NCBI GenBank assembly: GCA_964429075.1
Contig: CAYSBA010000031.1
Coordinates: 1-9,472, forward strand
DNA: 9,472 nucleotides
Source of the DNA: CAYSBA01 sp964429075 [NCBI: uncultured bacterium]
Lineage (GTDB): Bacteria > CAYSBA01
Direction of reading: 5' to 3'
Positions 1 through 9,037 of this stretch are shown one piece after another. Each line of letters begins with the position of its first letter. Position 1 is the stretch's first letter. The translations under genes were made by a program, and so were the position numbers. Under the pieces are notes generated by a model. The model had not been told where the DNA came from, did no database searches, and was given only the letters and a program-made list of their open reading frames with translations.

Positions 1-272
1 CGGTTGTTGCACCTAAGGTCCTTTCTGAATATGCCAAAAAGATGGAAAATATTGTAATAAAAGGTGGGATACTCGATAATAATCCTGTCTCAAGTAAACA
101 GATAGAGGCAATTTCTAAATTGCCGAGCAAAGAGGTAATTTATGCTCAAGTTCTTGGTGTTATGAGTGCAGTCCCATCTAAATTTCTTTCATTGTTAAAT
201 GCGGTCCCTCAAAAATTTGTGATGTTGTTGAATGCAATTGTGGAAAAGAGGAAGGAAGAGGGGGAAGAATAA
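1..272 (+). CDS. rplJ: Ribosomal protein L10, C-terminal part (5' truncated by window edge)
   Basis: The frame is open from the left edge (first whole codon at base 3) to TAA at 270-272, giving the last 89 residues of L10. L10 is the base of the ribosomal stalk: its N-terminal domain binds 23S rRNA and its long C-terminal helix holds L7/L12 dimers. The visible part starts with the end of the globular domain (APKVLSEYAKK, like AAKVLSDFAK in E. coli) and runs into an amphipathic C-terminal helix with tandem 11-residue units (AVPSKFLSLLN then AVPQKFVMLLN, preceded by the related VLGVMSAV), ending in a charged tail (VEKRKEEGEE). rplL follows after 45 bases, the usual order. Identification rests on the family-like C-terminus plus this context and is secure. 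An ATG at 42 is an internal methionine, not the gene start. Confidence 0.95.
   Translation, partial: VVAPKVLSEYAKKMENIVIKGGILDNNPVSSKQIEAISKLPSKEVIYAQVLGVMSAVPSKFLSLLNAVPQKFVMLLNAIVEKRKEEGEE
168..233 (+). repeat. Tandem 33-base coding repeat in the L12-binding helix of L10
   Basis: Bases 168-200 and 201-233 are two diverged 33-base units encoding AVPSKFLSLLN and AVPQKFVMLLN. A third, more diverged unit (VLGVMS, from 150) lies just upstream. In L10 each such hydrophobic module is the docking site for one L7/L12 N-terminal dimer, so this is a protein-level repeat rather than a mobile or regulatory one. Confidence 0.75.
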
Positions 273-317
273 GATTTTAATCAAACATAAAATATTAACC
301 TATTGATGGAGTGAAAG

Positions 318-698
318 ATGGCCACCATTACTAAAGAACAGGTAAAAGAATACATCAAAAATGCTACTGTTCTGGAGCTTTCAGAATTGATTAAAGAACT
401 TGAGGATGAGCTGGGTGTAACAGCCCAAGCAGCTGTTGCGATGGCACCGGTAGCTGCTGCTGGTGGTGAAGAAAAAGAACAGGAAAAGACAGAATTTGAT
501 GTAGTCCTCACTGCAGCAGGAGATCAAAAGATTAAGGTTATCAAGGTGGTCAAGGATCTACTCGGTCTCGGTCTTAAAGAGGCAAAGGCCCTTGTTGATG
601 CCGCTCCAAAGCCAATAAAGACTGGAGTGAGCAAAGAAGAGGCCGAACAGATAAAAGAGAAGATAACCGAAGTCGGTGGGCTTGTAGACATAAAGTAA
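318..698 (+). CDS. rplL: Ribosomal protein L7/L12
   Basis: This 126-residue protein has the usual length and three-part build of L7/L12, the flexible stalk protein that recruits and stimulates the GTPase factors (EF-Tu, EF-G, IF2, RF3) on the large subunit. Residues 1 to about 33 are the helical dimerisation domain that binds the L10 helix ([13 protein letters not shown]). Residues about 35-57 are an Ala/Gly then Glu/Lys-rich hinge. Residues 59-126 are the factor-binding domain with [17 protein letters not shown] (83-90) and the ending GGLVDIK. Helix positions that are often Arg and Ile-Thr in the family read Lys79 and Leu81-Leu82 here; Lys79 is a conservative change. The ATG at 318 is supported by GGAG at 308-311, six bases upstream. 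The gene sits between rplJ and rpoB as expected. Confidence 0.98.
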   Translation: MATITKEQVKEYIKNATVLELSELIKELEDELGVTAQAAVAMAPVAAAGGEEKEQEKTEFDVVLTAAGDQKIKVIKVVKDLLGLGLKEAKALVDAAPKPIKTGVSKEEAEQIKEKITEVGGLVDIK

Positions 699-787
699 TG
701 ATAGGGTAGGACTATTTTGCCCTTAAATCCCTTTTAATCTGCTTCCCAGAAGCTATTGGGGAGCTTTAACTTATTGTAAGAGGTGCC
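699..787 (+). promoter_or_regulatory. rplL-rpoB spacer with two alternative hairpins (possible attenuator or processing site)
   Basis: This is the longest spacer in the window. GCTTCCC (741-747) pairs with GGGGAGC (758-764), seven pairs including one G-U, with a ten-base loop; TTTAACTTATT follows, too poor in consecutive T for a clean intrinsic terminator. The same 5' arm can instead form a tight hairpin, GCTTC (741-745) with GAAGC (749-753) around a CCA loop. The two folds exclude each other. In E. coli the equivalent spacer carries a partial terminator and an RNase III site that set beta/beta' output below that of L7/L12. A similar job here is inference from position and structure. The start codon of rpoB follows 23 bases after the larger stem. 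Confidence 0.45.
778..785 (+). promoter_or_regulatory. rpoB ribosome binding site
   Basis: AAGAGGTG at 778-785 matches the anti-Shine-Dalgarno complement AAGGAGGTG apart from one missing G. It ends two bases before the ATG at 788. It fixes the rpoB start, which also agrees with the expected beta N-terminus (NFLIRRDFSKID). Confidence 0.7.
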
Positions 788-3700
788 ATGAAGGTACAAG
801 AGAATTTTCTGATTCGTAGAGATTTTTCTAAGATTGATGTAATGGTTAAGATCTCTGATCTGATAGAGCTTCAAAAGAGATCTTATGAGGCTTTTTTACA
901 GAAGGATGTCCCACCTGAGAAGAGGAAGAGAGAAGGACTACAAAAGGTATTTATGGACCTGTTCCCTGTGGAAAACTACAACCGTACCGCAAGCCTTGAC
1001 TTTGTTAAGTACCGAATTGAAGACCCTGTAATGACACCGGATGAGTGTAAGGATCGTGGAGAAACCTACTCTGTTTCACTATGGGTTACTCTGGCACTTG
1101 CTATTATGATAAGGGATGAGGATGATGAGGAGGGTCAGTTTCAGATCAAAGATGTAAAAGAGAGGGAGGTATATTTTGGTGAAATACCTATGATGACCGA
1201 AGATGGTCATTTTATTATAAATGGAATGGAGAGGGTAGTGGTCAGCCAGCTACATCGATCTCCGGGTGTATTCTTTGAAAAGAAGATTGCAAAGACAAAA
1301 TCAAGAAAGATCCTATATTCTGGACGAATAATCCCTGAAAGGGGTTCATGGCTCGAGATAGAATTTGATTCAAGAGATATCCTTCATGCAAGAATAGATA
1401 AACGTAAAAAGATTCCTGTAACAATTCTTCTTCATGCATTTGGATATTCAACTGAAGAGATTCTGGATTTTTACTATCCCCAACAGCTGTTTAAACTGAA
1501 TAAGGATGGAAGTGTACAGACTGAATTCTCTCTATCGCAATGGGAGGGGAAGAAATTACAGGGTCCTATGAGAGATGCTGAAAATGGTGAGGTGCTTATT
1601 GATGAAGGGGAGCAGGTAACAAAGGAGAATGCTCCAGAGGATGGTAAGCAGATCCTGTTAAATTCGAGTGAGATATTCGACAAGGTTGTATCCAGGGATG
1701 TCTATGAACCCTCCACAGGAGAGATGCTTGTTGCAGCTGGTGAAAAGCTTACACAGTCTATTTACCTTAAGTTATTCAATCATAATATAGATGAGGTATA
1801 TCTTGCAGAGATTGAGAATTCCAACGCAGGTCCTTTTGTATACAATACAATGTGTAAACATCAACCGATGTCAGATATTGAGGCCAAGGTTGAGATATAC
1901 AAGGCGTTAAGACCGGGGGAACACCCTCTTGAAGATGTGGCTGAGAGTTTCTTTTACCATCTTTTTTTGGATCCCAAAAGATACGACCTGATGAAGGTGG
2001 GGAGAAAAAAGATAAATGATAGATTTGGCTTAAATTATGATATCTATAATGATACAACCCTTAAAGGTGAAGATATTCTTCACACCATCAGGTATCTATG
2101 TGAGATAAAACTCCAGAAACATGATATTGACGACATTGATCATCTGGGAAACAGAAGGGTAAGACCGGTAGGTGAACTCCTTGAAAATCAGTTTAGGATA
2201 GGTCTTACAAGGTTAGAATCCAACTTAAGAGAGAGGATGAGTGTCCAGGATATAGATTCAATGCTACCTACCGATCTAATAAATGTAAAGCCGCTATCTG
2301 CAATAATCAAGAAATTTTTTGCATCCGGTCAGCTTTCTCAATACATGGATCAGACAAACCCTCTGGCAGAAACCACACATAAAAGAAGATTGAGTGCCCT
2401 TGGACCGGGTGGATTAACAAGGGAAAGGGCAGGATTTGAGGTAAGGGATGTTCATCCAAGCCACTACGGGAGGATCTGCCCAATAGAGACCCCGGAAGGT
2501 CCTAACATTGGACTTATATCCTCACTTGCCATCTATGCAAAGGTGAATGAATTTGGTTTCATAGAAACACCCTATATCCCTGTTAAAAATGGGAAGCCTC
2601 TAAATAAAGTAGAATACTTAGATGCCTTTCAGGAACAGGGGAAAAAGATTACCGAAAGTTTGCAGCTCTTTATTGGGAGTTCTAACGGAAAAAAAGAGCT
2701 TCCAAAGTTCTGTGATGCAAGATATAATGGAGAATTTGTTTTTGTTCCATCAAAGGAGGTGGATTATATTGATGTTGCCTCAAATCAGATGTTGAGTGTT
2801 GCTGCAAGCCTTATCCCATTTCTTGAACATGATGACGCAAACCGAGCCCTTATGGGTTCAAACATGCAGAGACAGGCGGTGCCACTTCATAAGACAGAAC
2901 CTCCCTTTGTTGGTACAGGCATGGAAAAGGAGGTGGCAAAATACTCGAGGGCCACAGTTACTGCAAAAAGAGATGGGGTTGTTGTATCTGCTGATGCAAA
3001 CAGGATTATTGTAAAGACAGATGACAGTGAAAATCCTATTGATATATATTATCTTAAAAAGTTTGAGAAATCCAATCAGGATACATGTAAGAATCAGAGA
3101 CCTATTGTAAATGTTGGTGATAGGGTAAAGAGAGGTGATGTTATAGCTGATGGCATGGCAACAGCCTGTGGAGAGCTTGCCCTTGGCAAAAATCTGTTAG
3201 TTGCGTTCATGCCGTGGGAAGGCTACAATTTTGAAGATGCCATCCTGATAAGCGAAAGACTGGTAAGGGACAATGTTTTTGATTCAATACATATTAAAGA
3301 GTTTGAGGTGGTGGCAAGAGAGACCCATATGGGCAAGGAGGAGATTACAAGGGATATACCGAATGTAAGTGAAGAGGCACTTAAAAATCTGGATGAGAGT
3401 GGAATAATAAGGATAGGTGCGAAGGTAAAACCTGGAGATATACTTGTAGGTAAGATTACACCAAGGGGAGAGACACAGCTATCTCCTGAAGAAAAGCTAT
3501 TGCGGGCTATCTTCGGTAAAAAGGCTGCGTCAGTCAAAGATTCTTCCTTTAGGGTTCCAAACGGTGTTGAAGGTACTGTAATAGATGTAAAGGTTTACTT
3601 GAGAAGAGGAACAAAGAAAAATAAAAGAGAACAGGAAATCGAAAGAGAACAGGAGAGATTGCTTGTACAGGAAGAGAGTGATAGAATCTCAATCCTGACA

Positions 3701-4903
3701 GAGATTTTTAGACACAAAGTTGCAGAAATTACACAGGGCAAAAAGCTAAAAAAATCAATTAAAAATAAGAAAGGAGAAATACTTCTTGAGGCAGGGACAA
3801 AACTCTCATATGAAAAATTAATACATTTGAACGGTCAGCAGCTAAAAAGGATAGAGGTTGTGGATAAGGATGAATCAGCTATTGCAGAAGATATCAAAAA
3901 AGCTGGCCTGTGGTACGAAAAGGCAGTCGCAGACACCAGAGAAGATATTAAAAACAGGCTGACTAAATTGAAAGGAGGTTACAATCTACAACCAGGTGTT
4001 CTTAAAAAGGTAAAAGTAAAGGTTGCAACAAAACGCCGTATATCAATTGGTGACAAACTTGCTGGACGACATGGTAACAAGGGAGTTATCTCAAAGATAT
4101 TGCCGGTTGAAGATATGCCTCATCTTGAGGATGGTACTCCAGTTGATATCGTTCTCAGTCCACTCGGTGTTCCAAGTCGTATGAATGTTGGACAGCTGTT
4201 TGAGCTACACCTTGGACTGTGCAGCTACATGATCGGCAAAAAGATACAAGAGATGCTGGCAAACAATGCAAGCGTTGCAGAATTGAGAGAATTTTTGAAA
4301 AAGGTACTGGCTGTTAAAAAGCTTCAAGAATTTGTAGATACACTTGATGATGATGATGTGATTGCCTTAGCAGAGAAGTTCAAAGATGGTCTATACATGA
4401 ACAGTCCCTCCTTTCAGGGCGCTTCTGAGGAGGATATAAAAAGGCTACTTAAAGAATTGGATCTTCCTGAAGATGGAAGGCTCACTCTATATGATGGTAG
4501 AACTGGAGAGCCCTTTGATTCCCCTATCGCAGTAGGCAGCATGTACATAATGAAACTCATACATATGGTCGAGGATAAAGTACATGCTCGTTCAACTGGC
4601 CCATATTCACTGATTACGCAACAACCTCTGGGTGGTAAGGCTCAATTTGGAGGACAGAGGTTGGGAGAGATGGAGGTTTGGGCACTTGAGGCCTATGGTG
4701 CTGCATATACTCTTCAGGAGTTTTTGACCGTAAAATCCGATGATGTTCAGGGAAGAATAAAGATGTATGAATCTATTGTAAAGGGTGATAACACCTTAAA
4801 GGCAGGTATTCCTGAGCCGTTTAAGGTGTTAATCAAGGAATTAAGGGGACTATGCCTTGATGTACAATTACTCAAGGTGGATAAAAAGAAAATGGAGGAG
4901 TAG
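788..4903 (+). CDS. rpoB: DNA-directed RNA polymerase subunit beta
   Basis: A complete 1371-residue beta subunit (E. coli 1342), one of the two large subunits of core RNA polymerase; with beta' it forms the DNA channel and active centre. The N-terminal protrusion and lobe include GEIPMMTEDGHFIINGMERV and LHRSPGVFFE. A lobe insert lies at about 235-345 (E. coli SI1 position). The fork and rifampicin-pocket segment is at 512-541 (Gln518, Asp521, His531, Arg534, Ser536), followed by IETPEGPNIGLI. A second insert at about 945-1060 matches SI2. The segment GDKLAGRHGNKG carries Lys1090 and Lys1098, matching catalytic-centre Lys1065 and Lys1073 of E. coli. The C-terminal clamp and switch region has ARSTGPYSL, GGKAQFGGQR and GEMEVWALEAYGAA. 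The reading frame is unbroken. The last codons (Met-Glu-Glu) double as the rpoC ribosome binding site. Rifampicin-region residues differ from E. coli at several places (see findings). Identification is certain. Confidence 0.99.
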   Translation: MKVQENFLIRRDFSKIDVMVKISDLIELQKRSYEAFLQKDVPPEKRKREGLQKVFMDLFPVENYNRTASLDFVKYRIEDPVMTPDECKDRGETYSVSLWVTLALAIMIRDEDDEEGQFQIKDVKEREVYFGEIPMMTEDGHFIINGMERVVVSQLHRSPGVFFEKKIAKTKSRKILYSGRIIPERGSWLEIEFDSRDILHARIDKRKKIPVTILLHAFGYSTEEILDFYYPQQLFKLNKDGSVQTEFSLSQWEGKKLQGPMRDAENGEVLIDEGEQVTKENAPEDGKQILLNSSEIFDKVVSRDVYEPSTGEMLVAAGEKLTQSIYLKLFNHNIDEVYLAEIENSNAGPFVYNTMCKHQPMSDIEAKVEIYKALRPGEHPLEDVAESFFYHLFLDPKRYDLMKVGRKKINDRFGLNYDIYNDTTLKGEDILHTIRYLCEIKLQKHDIDDIDHLGNRRVRPVGELLENQFRIGLTRLESNLRERMSVQDIDSMLPTDLINVKPLSAIIKKFFASGQLSQYMDQTNPLAETTHKRRLSALGPGGLTRERAGFEVRDVHPSHYGRICPIETPEGPNIGLISSLAIYAKVNEFGFIETPYIPVKNGKPLNKVEYLDAFQEQGKKITESLQLFIGSSNGKKELPKFCDARYNGEFVFVPSKEVDYIDVASNQMLSVAASLIPFLEHDDANRALMGSNMQRQAVPLHKTEPPFVGTGMEKEVAKYSRATVTAKRDGVVVSADANRIIVKTDDSENPIDIYYLKKFEKSNQDTCKNQRPIVNVGDRVKRGDVIADGMATACGELALGKNLLVAFMPWEGYNFEDAILISERLVRDNVFDSIHIKEFEVVARETHMGKEEITRDIPNVSEEALKNLDESGIIRIGAKVKPGDILVGKITPRGETQLSPEEKLLRAIFGKKAASVKDSSFRVPNGVEGTVIDVKVYLRRGTKKNKREQEIEREQERLLVQEESDRISILTEIFRHKVAEITQGKKLKKSIKNKKGEILLEAGTKLSYEKLIHLNGQQLKRIEVVDKDESAIAEDIKKAGLWYEKAVADTREDIKNRLTKLKGGYNLQPGVLKKVKVKVATKRRISIGDKLAGRHGNKGVISKILPVEDMPHLEDGTPVDIVLSPLGVPSRMNVGQLFELHLGLCSYMIGKKIQEMLANNASVAELREFLKKVLAVKKLQEFVDTLDDDDVIALAEKFKDGLYMNSPSFQGASEEDIKRLLKELDLPEDGRLTLYDGRTGEPFDSPIAVGSMYIMKLIHMVEDKVHARSTGPYSLITQQPLGGKAQFGGQRLGEMEVWALEAYGAAYTLQEFLTVKSDDVQGRIKMYESIVKGDNTLKAGIPEPFKVLIKELRGLCLDVQLLKVDKKKMEE
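4894..4900 (+). promoter_or_regulatory. rpoC ribosome binding site inside the end of rpoB
   Basis: GGAGGAG at 4894-4900 lies within the last codons of rpoB, directly before its TAG (4901-4903). GGAGG ends eight bases before the rpoC ATG at 4907. The strong site and three-base gap imply that ribosomes finishing beta can re-start on beta', a usual way to make the two subunits in equal amounts. Coupling is inferred, the site itself is plain. Confidence 0.85.
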
Positions 4904-4906
4904 ATC

Positions 4907-7900
4907 ATGAGAGATGTCTTTAAATATCAATTACAACCAAAGCAGACTACCGATTTTAATGCAATAAGACTCTCTCTATTGCCACCAGAAAAGATCCTTG
5001 AAGAATCATATGGAGAGGTCAAAAAGGCTGAGACATTGAACTACAGAACCTTCAAACCAGAGCAGGATGGTCTATTCTGCGCAAAGATTTTTGGTCCGGT
5101 TAAGGATTATGAATGTAACTGTGGTAAATATAAGAGAAGAAAACATCAGGGTATCGTCTGCGAAAAATGTGGAGTTGAGGTGATAGAGTCTAAGGTGCGC
5201 AGGGAGAGAATGGGTCACATCACCCTTACAACACCTGTTGCTCATCCATGGTTTTTAAAATCTCTTCCAAGTCGTATCGGTACACTTCTTGGTCTTACAC
5301 TTAAAGATGCTGAAAAATTGATTTACTATGAATCCTATCTTGTCCTTGACCCCAAAGATACTCCCCTAAGGTATGGACAATACCTCGATGAGGAGCAGTA
5401 TAAAGAGGCGGTATTAAAATATGGTGAAGGGTCATTTGTTGCAAAGATGGGGGCTGAGGCGGTCTATGAGTATTTTAAGAATATGGATCTTGAGGTTCTC
5501 GCTGCGGATCTTCATAAAAAGCTAAAAGAGGTAAAAAGCCAGGCGCAAAAGGAAAGGATAATAAAAAGATTAAGCATAGTGGATGCCCTGCTTAAATCTG
5601 GTAATAGGCCAGAATGGATGATACTTAAAGTGATACCAGTTATTCCGCCAGACCTGAGACCGCTGGTTCATCTGGAAGGAGGAAGGTTTGCAACGAGTGA
5701 TCTTAATGATCTCTACAGGAGGGTAATAAACAGGAACAACAGACTGAAGAGGTTGATAGAGATTGGAGCACCAGAGATAATAGTAAGAAACGAAAAGAGG
5801 ATGCTTCAGGAGGCAATAGATGCCCTCTTTGATAACAGTCGAAAACTGCGTGCAGTTACAGGTACAAATGGTCTTCCACTCAAATCACTAAGTGATATAA
5901 TAAAGGGGAAATCGGGTAGGTTCAGACAGAATCTTCTTGGAAAGAGGGTGGACTATTCAGGTCGTTCTGCAATCGTAGTGGGTCCTGAGCTCAAGCTTCA
6001 TCAGTGTGGTTTGCCAAAGATTATGGCACTTGAGCTTTTTAAACCATTTATTTTCAGAAAGCTACTGGAGAAGGGTTTTGTAAATACGATAAAGGCTGCC
6101 AAAAAGATGGTAGATGAAAAGCGTCCTGAAGTGTGGGAGATTTTAGAGGATGTAATCAGAGAACATCCTGTTTTATTGAACAGGGCCCCAACCCTGCATA
6201 GACTTGGCATTCAGGCATTTGAACCTATACTGGTAGAAGGAAAGGCAATAGTGTTACATCCTCTCGTTTGTGTTGCGTACAACGCCGACTTCGATGGGGA
6301 TCAGATGGCCGTTCATATACCACTTTCTCTTGAGGCACAGATAGAATCGAGAGTTCTTTTAATGTCAACTAATAACATCCTTAAACCGGCAAATGGAAAA
6401 CCTATTATAGGTCCTACTCAGGATATGGTACTTGGGTTGAACTATATCACCATAGAGAAGCCCTTTGTAAAAGGAGAGGGTAAGGTATTCTCTTCGCTCG
6501 AAGAGGTAAGGATGGCCTATGAGACAGGTAAGGTGGATATTCATGCAAGGATTGAGGTAAGGTTAAGAGGTAGGATGTATAAGACTACTGTAGGTAGAGT
6601 TCTCCTTGCTGACAGCATTCCCTCAAAGATACCATTTTCAGTCATAAATAAACCATTAAAGAAGGGTGATATAAATAAACTTCTTGAGATGGTTTATAAT
6701 GAACTTGGTGAGAAAGAGACTGTCCTGCTTGCTGATCGTTTAATGAGGCTTGGGTTTAAATATGCAACAAAGTCTGGAATATCAATTTGCGTTGATGACA
6801 TGAGTGTCCCTGAAAAGAAGGCGAAGATTATAGAGCAGGCAAGAAAGAAGGTAAAAAGTATCGAAAAACAGTGGAAAGATGGAATATTAACAGAAGATGA
6901 AAAGATTAACAACATAATTGACATCTGGTCTGATGCAACTAACAAGGTAACAGAGGCACTGGAAAAATGTGTGAGCGAGAAGGAGTATGTAGATCCAAAG
7001 ACTGGTAAAAAGAAGAAAGGTCACAGTTTTAATTCCATTTTTATGATGAAGGATTCTGGTGCAAGGGGCAGTATACATCAGGTAAGGCAGCTTGCAGGTA
7101 TGAGAGGTTTGATGGCAAAACCGTCTGGAGAGATAATTCAGAATCCTATTATATCAAACTTTAGAGAAGGGCTGGGAGTGCTCGAATATTTTATTTCAAC
7201 TCATGGTGCAAGAAAAGGTCTGGCAGATACTGCGTTGAAAACAGCAAATTCCGGTTATCTTACAAGGAAACTTGTAGATGTTGCTCACAATTGCACAATA
7301 ACCATGAAAGATTGTGGTACCATAAATGGTATTGAAATAAGTGCACTGGTTGATAGTGGTGAGATAATTGAGCCACTAGCTGATAGGATACTTGGGAGGG
7401 TTGCTGCAGAACCAATTATTGAACCTATAACCGAAAAGGTTATTGTTGAGGCAAATCAGGAGATAGATGAAAAGGCGGTTGAGAGGATTGTGAATTCCGG
7501 AATTACTAAAGTTATGATAAGATCGGTACTCACATGTGAGGCAACTGAAGGTGTGTGCCAGCTATGTTACGGTAGAGACCTCGGAAGGGGCAGGATGGTA
7601 AATATTGGAGAAGCGGTAGGAGTAATTGCTGCGCAATCTATTGGAGAACCTGGCACACAGCTTACAATGAGGACTTTCCACATCGGTGGTACAGCAAGCA
7701 GTCAGGTAGAACAGAGTAGTATTGAGACAAAATTTAGTGGTAAGGTTAAGCTTGTGAATGTCAAGACTGTTACAAAGAAAGATGGAACTACCATTGTAAT
7801 GAATAGAAATGGACAGTTTATACTTATTGACAAAGATGGCAGAGAAAAAGAAAAGTACGATCTTGTCTATGGAGCAGAATTAAAGGTAAAAGATGGACAA

Positions 7901-9034
7901 AATATTAAGGCCGGTACACTTATAGCAAAATGGGATCCCTATGCAAGGACTATACTTACAGAGGTATCTGGTTATGTTAAGTATGGAGATCTTATTGATA
8001 ATGTTACCATAAAGGGTAAAATCGATGAGATCACCGGTAAGACAACAAAATCTGTAATAAAGACAACAAAGACAGAGCTGAGGCCAAGAATTTCTATTAA
8101 AGACAAGCTTGGTGAAGGGGCTGAGACACTGCAGATACCAGGTACTGATCGTAGTGCAAGGTATGATTTACCTGTTGGTGCAATTATAACTGTAGATGAA
8201 GGTGACTATGTAGAGGCCGGTGATGTAATCGCAAAGATACCAAGAGAGCTAACAAAGACCAAAGACATAACTGGTGGTCTACCCAGAGTACAGGAGTTGT
8301 TTGAGGCAAGACGGCCGAAGGATGCTGCAATTGTCTCTGAGATAGATGGTGTTGTTAAAATTAGCAGGAATCTAATCAGAGGAACAAAGAGAAAGGTTGA
8401 GGTAATACCTGAGGTGGGTGAAAAAAAGGTATATTTCATTCCGAGAGAAAAGCATATACTTGTTCAGGATGGTGACACAATTAAGGCAGGCGAACAGATA
8501 TGTGATGGGCAGGTTGATCCACACGATATCCTAAGGATTCTTGGTCTCAAAGAACTTGCTCGTTATTTGGTTGATGAGATACAGAAGGTCTACAAACTTC
8601 AGGGTGTTTCCATCAATGATAAACATATTGAGGTCATTATTAGGCAGATGATAACAAAGGTGAAAATAGTTGATTCTGGTGACAGCAGGTTTTTACAAAA
8701 TGAGGAGGTCGATCGTCGTACCTTTGAAAAGGTAAATCAAAAATTGATAAAAGAGGGCAAAAAACCAGCATCTGCTGAACCGATTCTTGTAGGAATTACC
8801 AAGGCATCTCTAACTACAGACAGCTTTATATCTGCAGCATCATTCCAGGAAACCACAAGAGTATTAACTAAGGCAGCCTTAGAAGGACAGATAGACTATC
8901 TGAAAGGTCTAAAAGAGAATATAATTATTGGTGGTAGAATACCGGCTGGTACAGGTCTTGATGTCTATAGAAACTTTACAATGGAGATCAAAGAGCCAAA
9001 AGAAGAGGTGGATAGAGAGCATGCTGTGAGCTGA
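4907..9034 (+). CDS. rpoC: DNA-directed RNA polymerase subunit beta'
   Basis: A complete 1375-residue beta' subunit (E. coli 1407), carrying the catalytic Mg site of RNA polymerase. Zinc site 1 in the clamp is Cys70, Cys72, Cys85, Cys88. The sigma-binding clamp coiled coil is at about 265-310 ([18 protein letters not shown]). [12 protein letters not shown] precedes LHQCGLPK. The active site NADFDGDQM is at 459-467 with Asp461, Asp463 and Asp465. The secondary-channel segment has [10 protein letters not shown] and the bridge helix region [17 protein letters not shown]. Zinc site 2 is Cys803, Cys877, Cys884, Cys887. The trigger loop holds Met921, Arg922 and His925, then a large insert of about 190 residues (SI3 type) before [11 protein letters not shown] at about 1118-1128. 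It ends with LLGITKASL-like [23 protein letters not shown] and GRIPAGTG, then a short charged tail ([14 protein letters not shown]), shorter than in E. coli. No frame damage or missing key residue is seen. Confidence 0.99.
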   Translation: MRDVFKYQLQPKQTTDFNAIRLSLLPPEKILEESYGEVKKAETLNYRTFKPEQDGLFCAKIFGPVKDYECNCGKYKRRKHQGIVCEKCGVEVIESKVRRERMGHITLTTPVAHPWFLKSLPSRIGTLLGLTLKDAEKLIYYESYLVLDPKDTPLRYGQYLDEEQYKEAVLKYGEGSFVAKMGAEAVYEYFKNMDLEVLAADLHKKLKEVKSQAQKERIIKRLSIVDALLKSGNRPEWMILKVIPVIPPDLRPLVHLEGGRFATSDLNDLYRRVINRNNRLKRLIEIGAPEIIVRNEKRMLQEAIDALFDNSRKLRAVTGTNGLPLKSLSDIIKGKSGRFRQNLLGKRVDYSGRSAIVVGPELKLHQCGLPKIMALELFKPFIFRKLLEKGFVNTIKAAKKMVDEKRPEVWEILEDVIREHPVLLNRAPTLHRLGIQAFEPILVEGKAIVLHPLVCVAYNADFDGDQMAVHIPLSLEAQIESRVLLMSTNNILKPANGKPIIGPTQDMVLGLNYITIEKPFVKGEGKVFSSLEEVRMAYETGKVDIHARIEVRLRGRMYKTTVGRVLLADSIPSKIPFSVINKPLKKGDINKLLEMVYNELGEKETVLLADRLMRLGFKYATKSGISICVDDMSVPEKKAKIIEQARKKVKSIEKQWKDGILTEDEKINNIIDIWSDATNKVTEALEKCVSEKEYVDPKTGKKKKGHSFNSIFMMKDSGARGSIHQVRQLAGMRGLMAKPSGEIIQNPIISNFREGLGVLEYFISTHGARKGLADTALKTANSGYLTRKLVDVAHNCTITMKDCGTINGIEISALVDSGEIIEPLADRILGRVAAEPIIEPITEKVIVEANQEIDEKAVERIVNSGITKVMIRSVLTCEATEGVCQLCYGRDLGRGRMVNIGEAVGVIAAQSIGEPGTQLTMRTFHIGGTASSQVEQSSIETKFSGKVKLVNVKTVTKKDGTTIVMNRNGQFILIDKDGREKEKYDLVYGAELKVKDGQNIKAGTLIAKWDPYARTILTEVSGYVKYGDLIDNVTIKGKIDEITGKTTKSVIKTTKTELRPRISIKDKLGEGAETLQIPGTDRSARYDLPVGAIITVDEGDYVEAGDVIAKIPRELTKTKDITGGLPRVQELFEARRPKDAAIVSEIDGVVKISRNLIRGTKRKVEVIPEVGEKKVYFIPREKHILVQDGDTIKAGEQICDGQVDPHDILRILGLKELARYLVDEIQKVYKLQGVSINDKHIEVIIRQMITKVKIVDSGDSRFLQNEEVDRRTFEKVNQKLIKEGKKPASAEPILVGITKASLTTDSFISAASFQETTRVLTKAALEGQIDYLKGLKENIIIGGRIPAGTGLDVYRNFTMEIKEPKEEVDREHAVS

Positions 9035-9037
9035 TCG

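Noticed and set aside
281-511. Minus-strand open frame of 76 codons across the start of rplL
   Set aside because: It lies opposite a certain gene, is Ser-rich as expected from the reverse of Ala/Glu codons, and resembles no family. The other minus-strand frames opposite rpoB and rpoC fail for the same reasons.
717-740. Possible promoter in the rplL-rpoB spacer (TTGCCC and TAATCT)
   Set aside because: The spacing of 12 bases is far too short for a sigma-70 promoter and neither box is strong.
2796-3014. Plus-strand 72-codon frame within rpoB, downstream of a strong Shine-Dalgarno-like sequence at 2752
   Set aside because: The well-spaced ATG at 2772 meets a stop after seven codons, the frame itself starts too far downstream, and the product has no recognisable features. 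It is an out-of-frame shadow of rpoB.
4901-4909. A fused rpoB-rpoC gene
   Set aside because: A clear TAG, a separate ATG and a good ribosome binding site show two genes; only the shared frame is notable.
8421-8427. Runs of seven A (also 2689-2695 and 3748-3754) as slippage or frameshift signals
   Set aside because: They encode ordinary lysine codons in conserved frames, have no clear downstream stem, and A runs are expected in AT-rich DNA.
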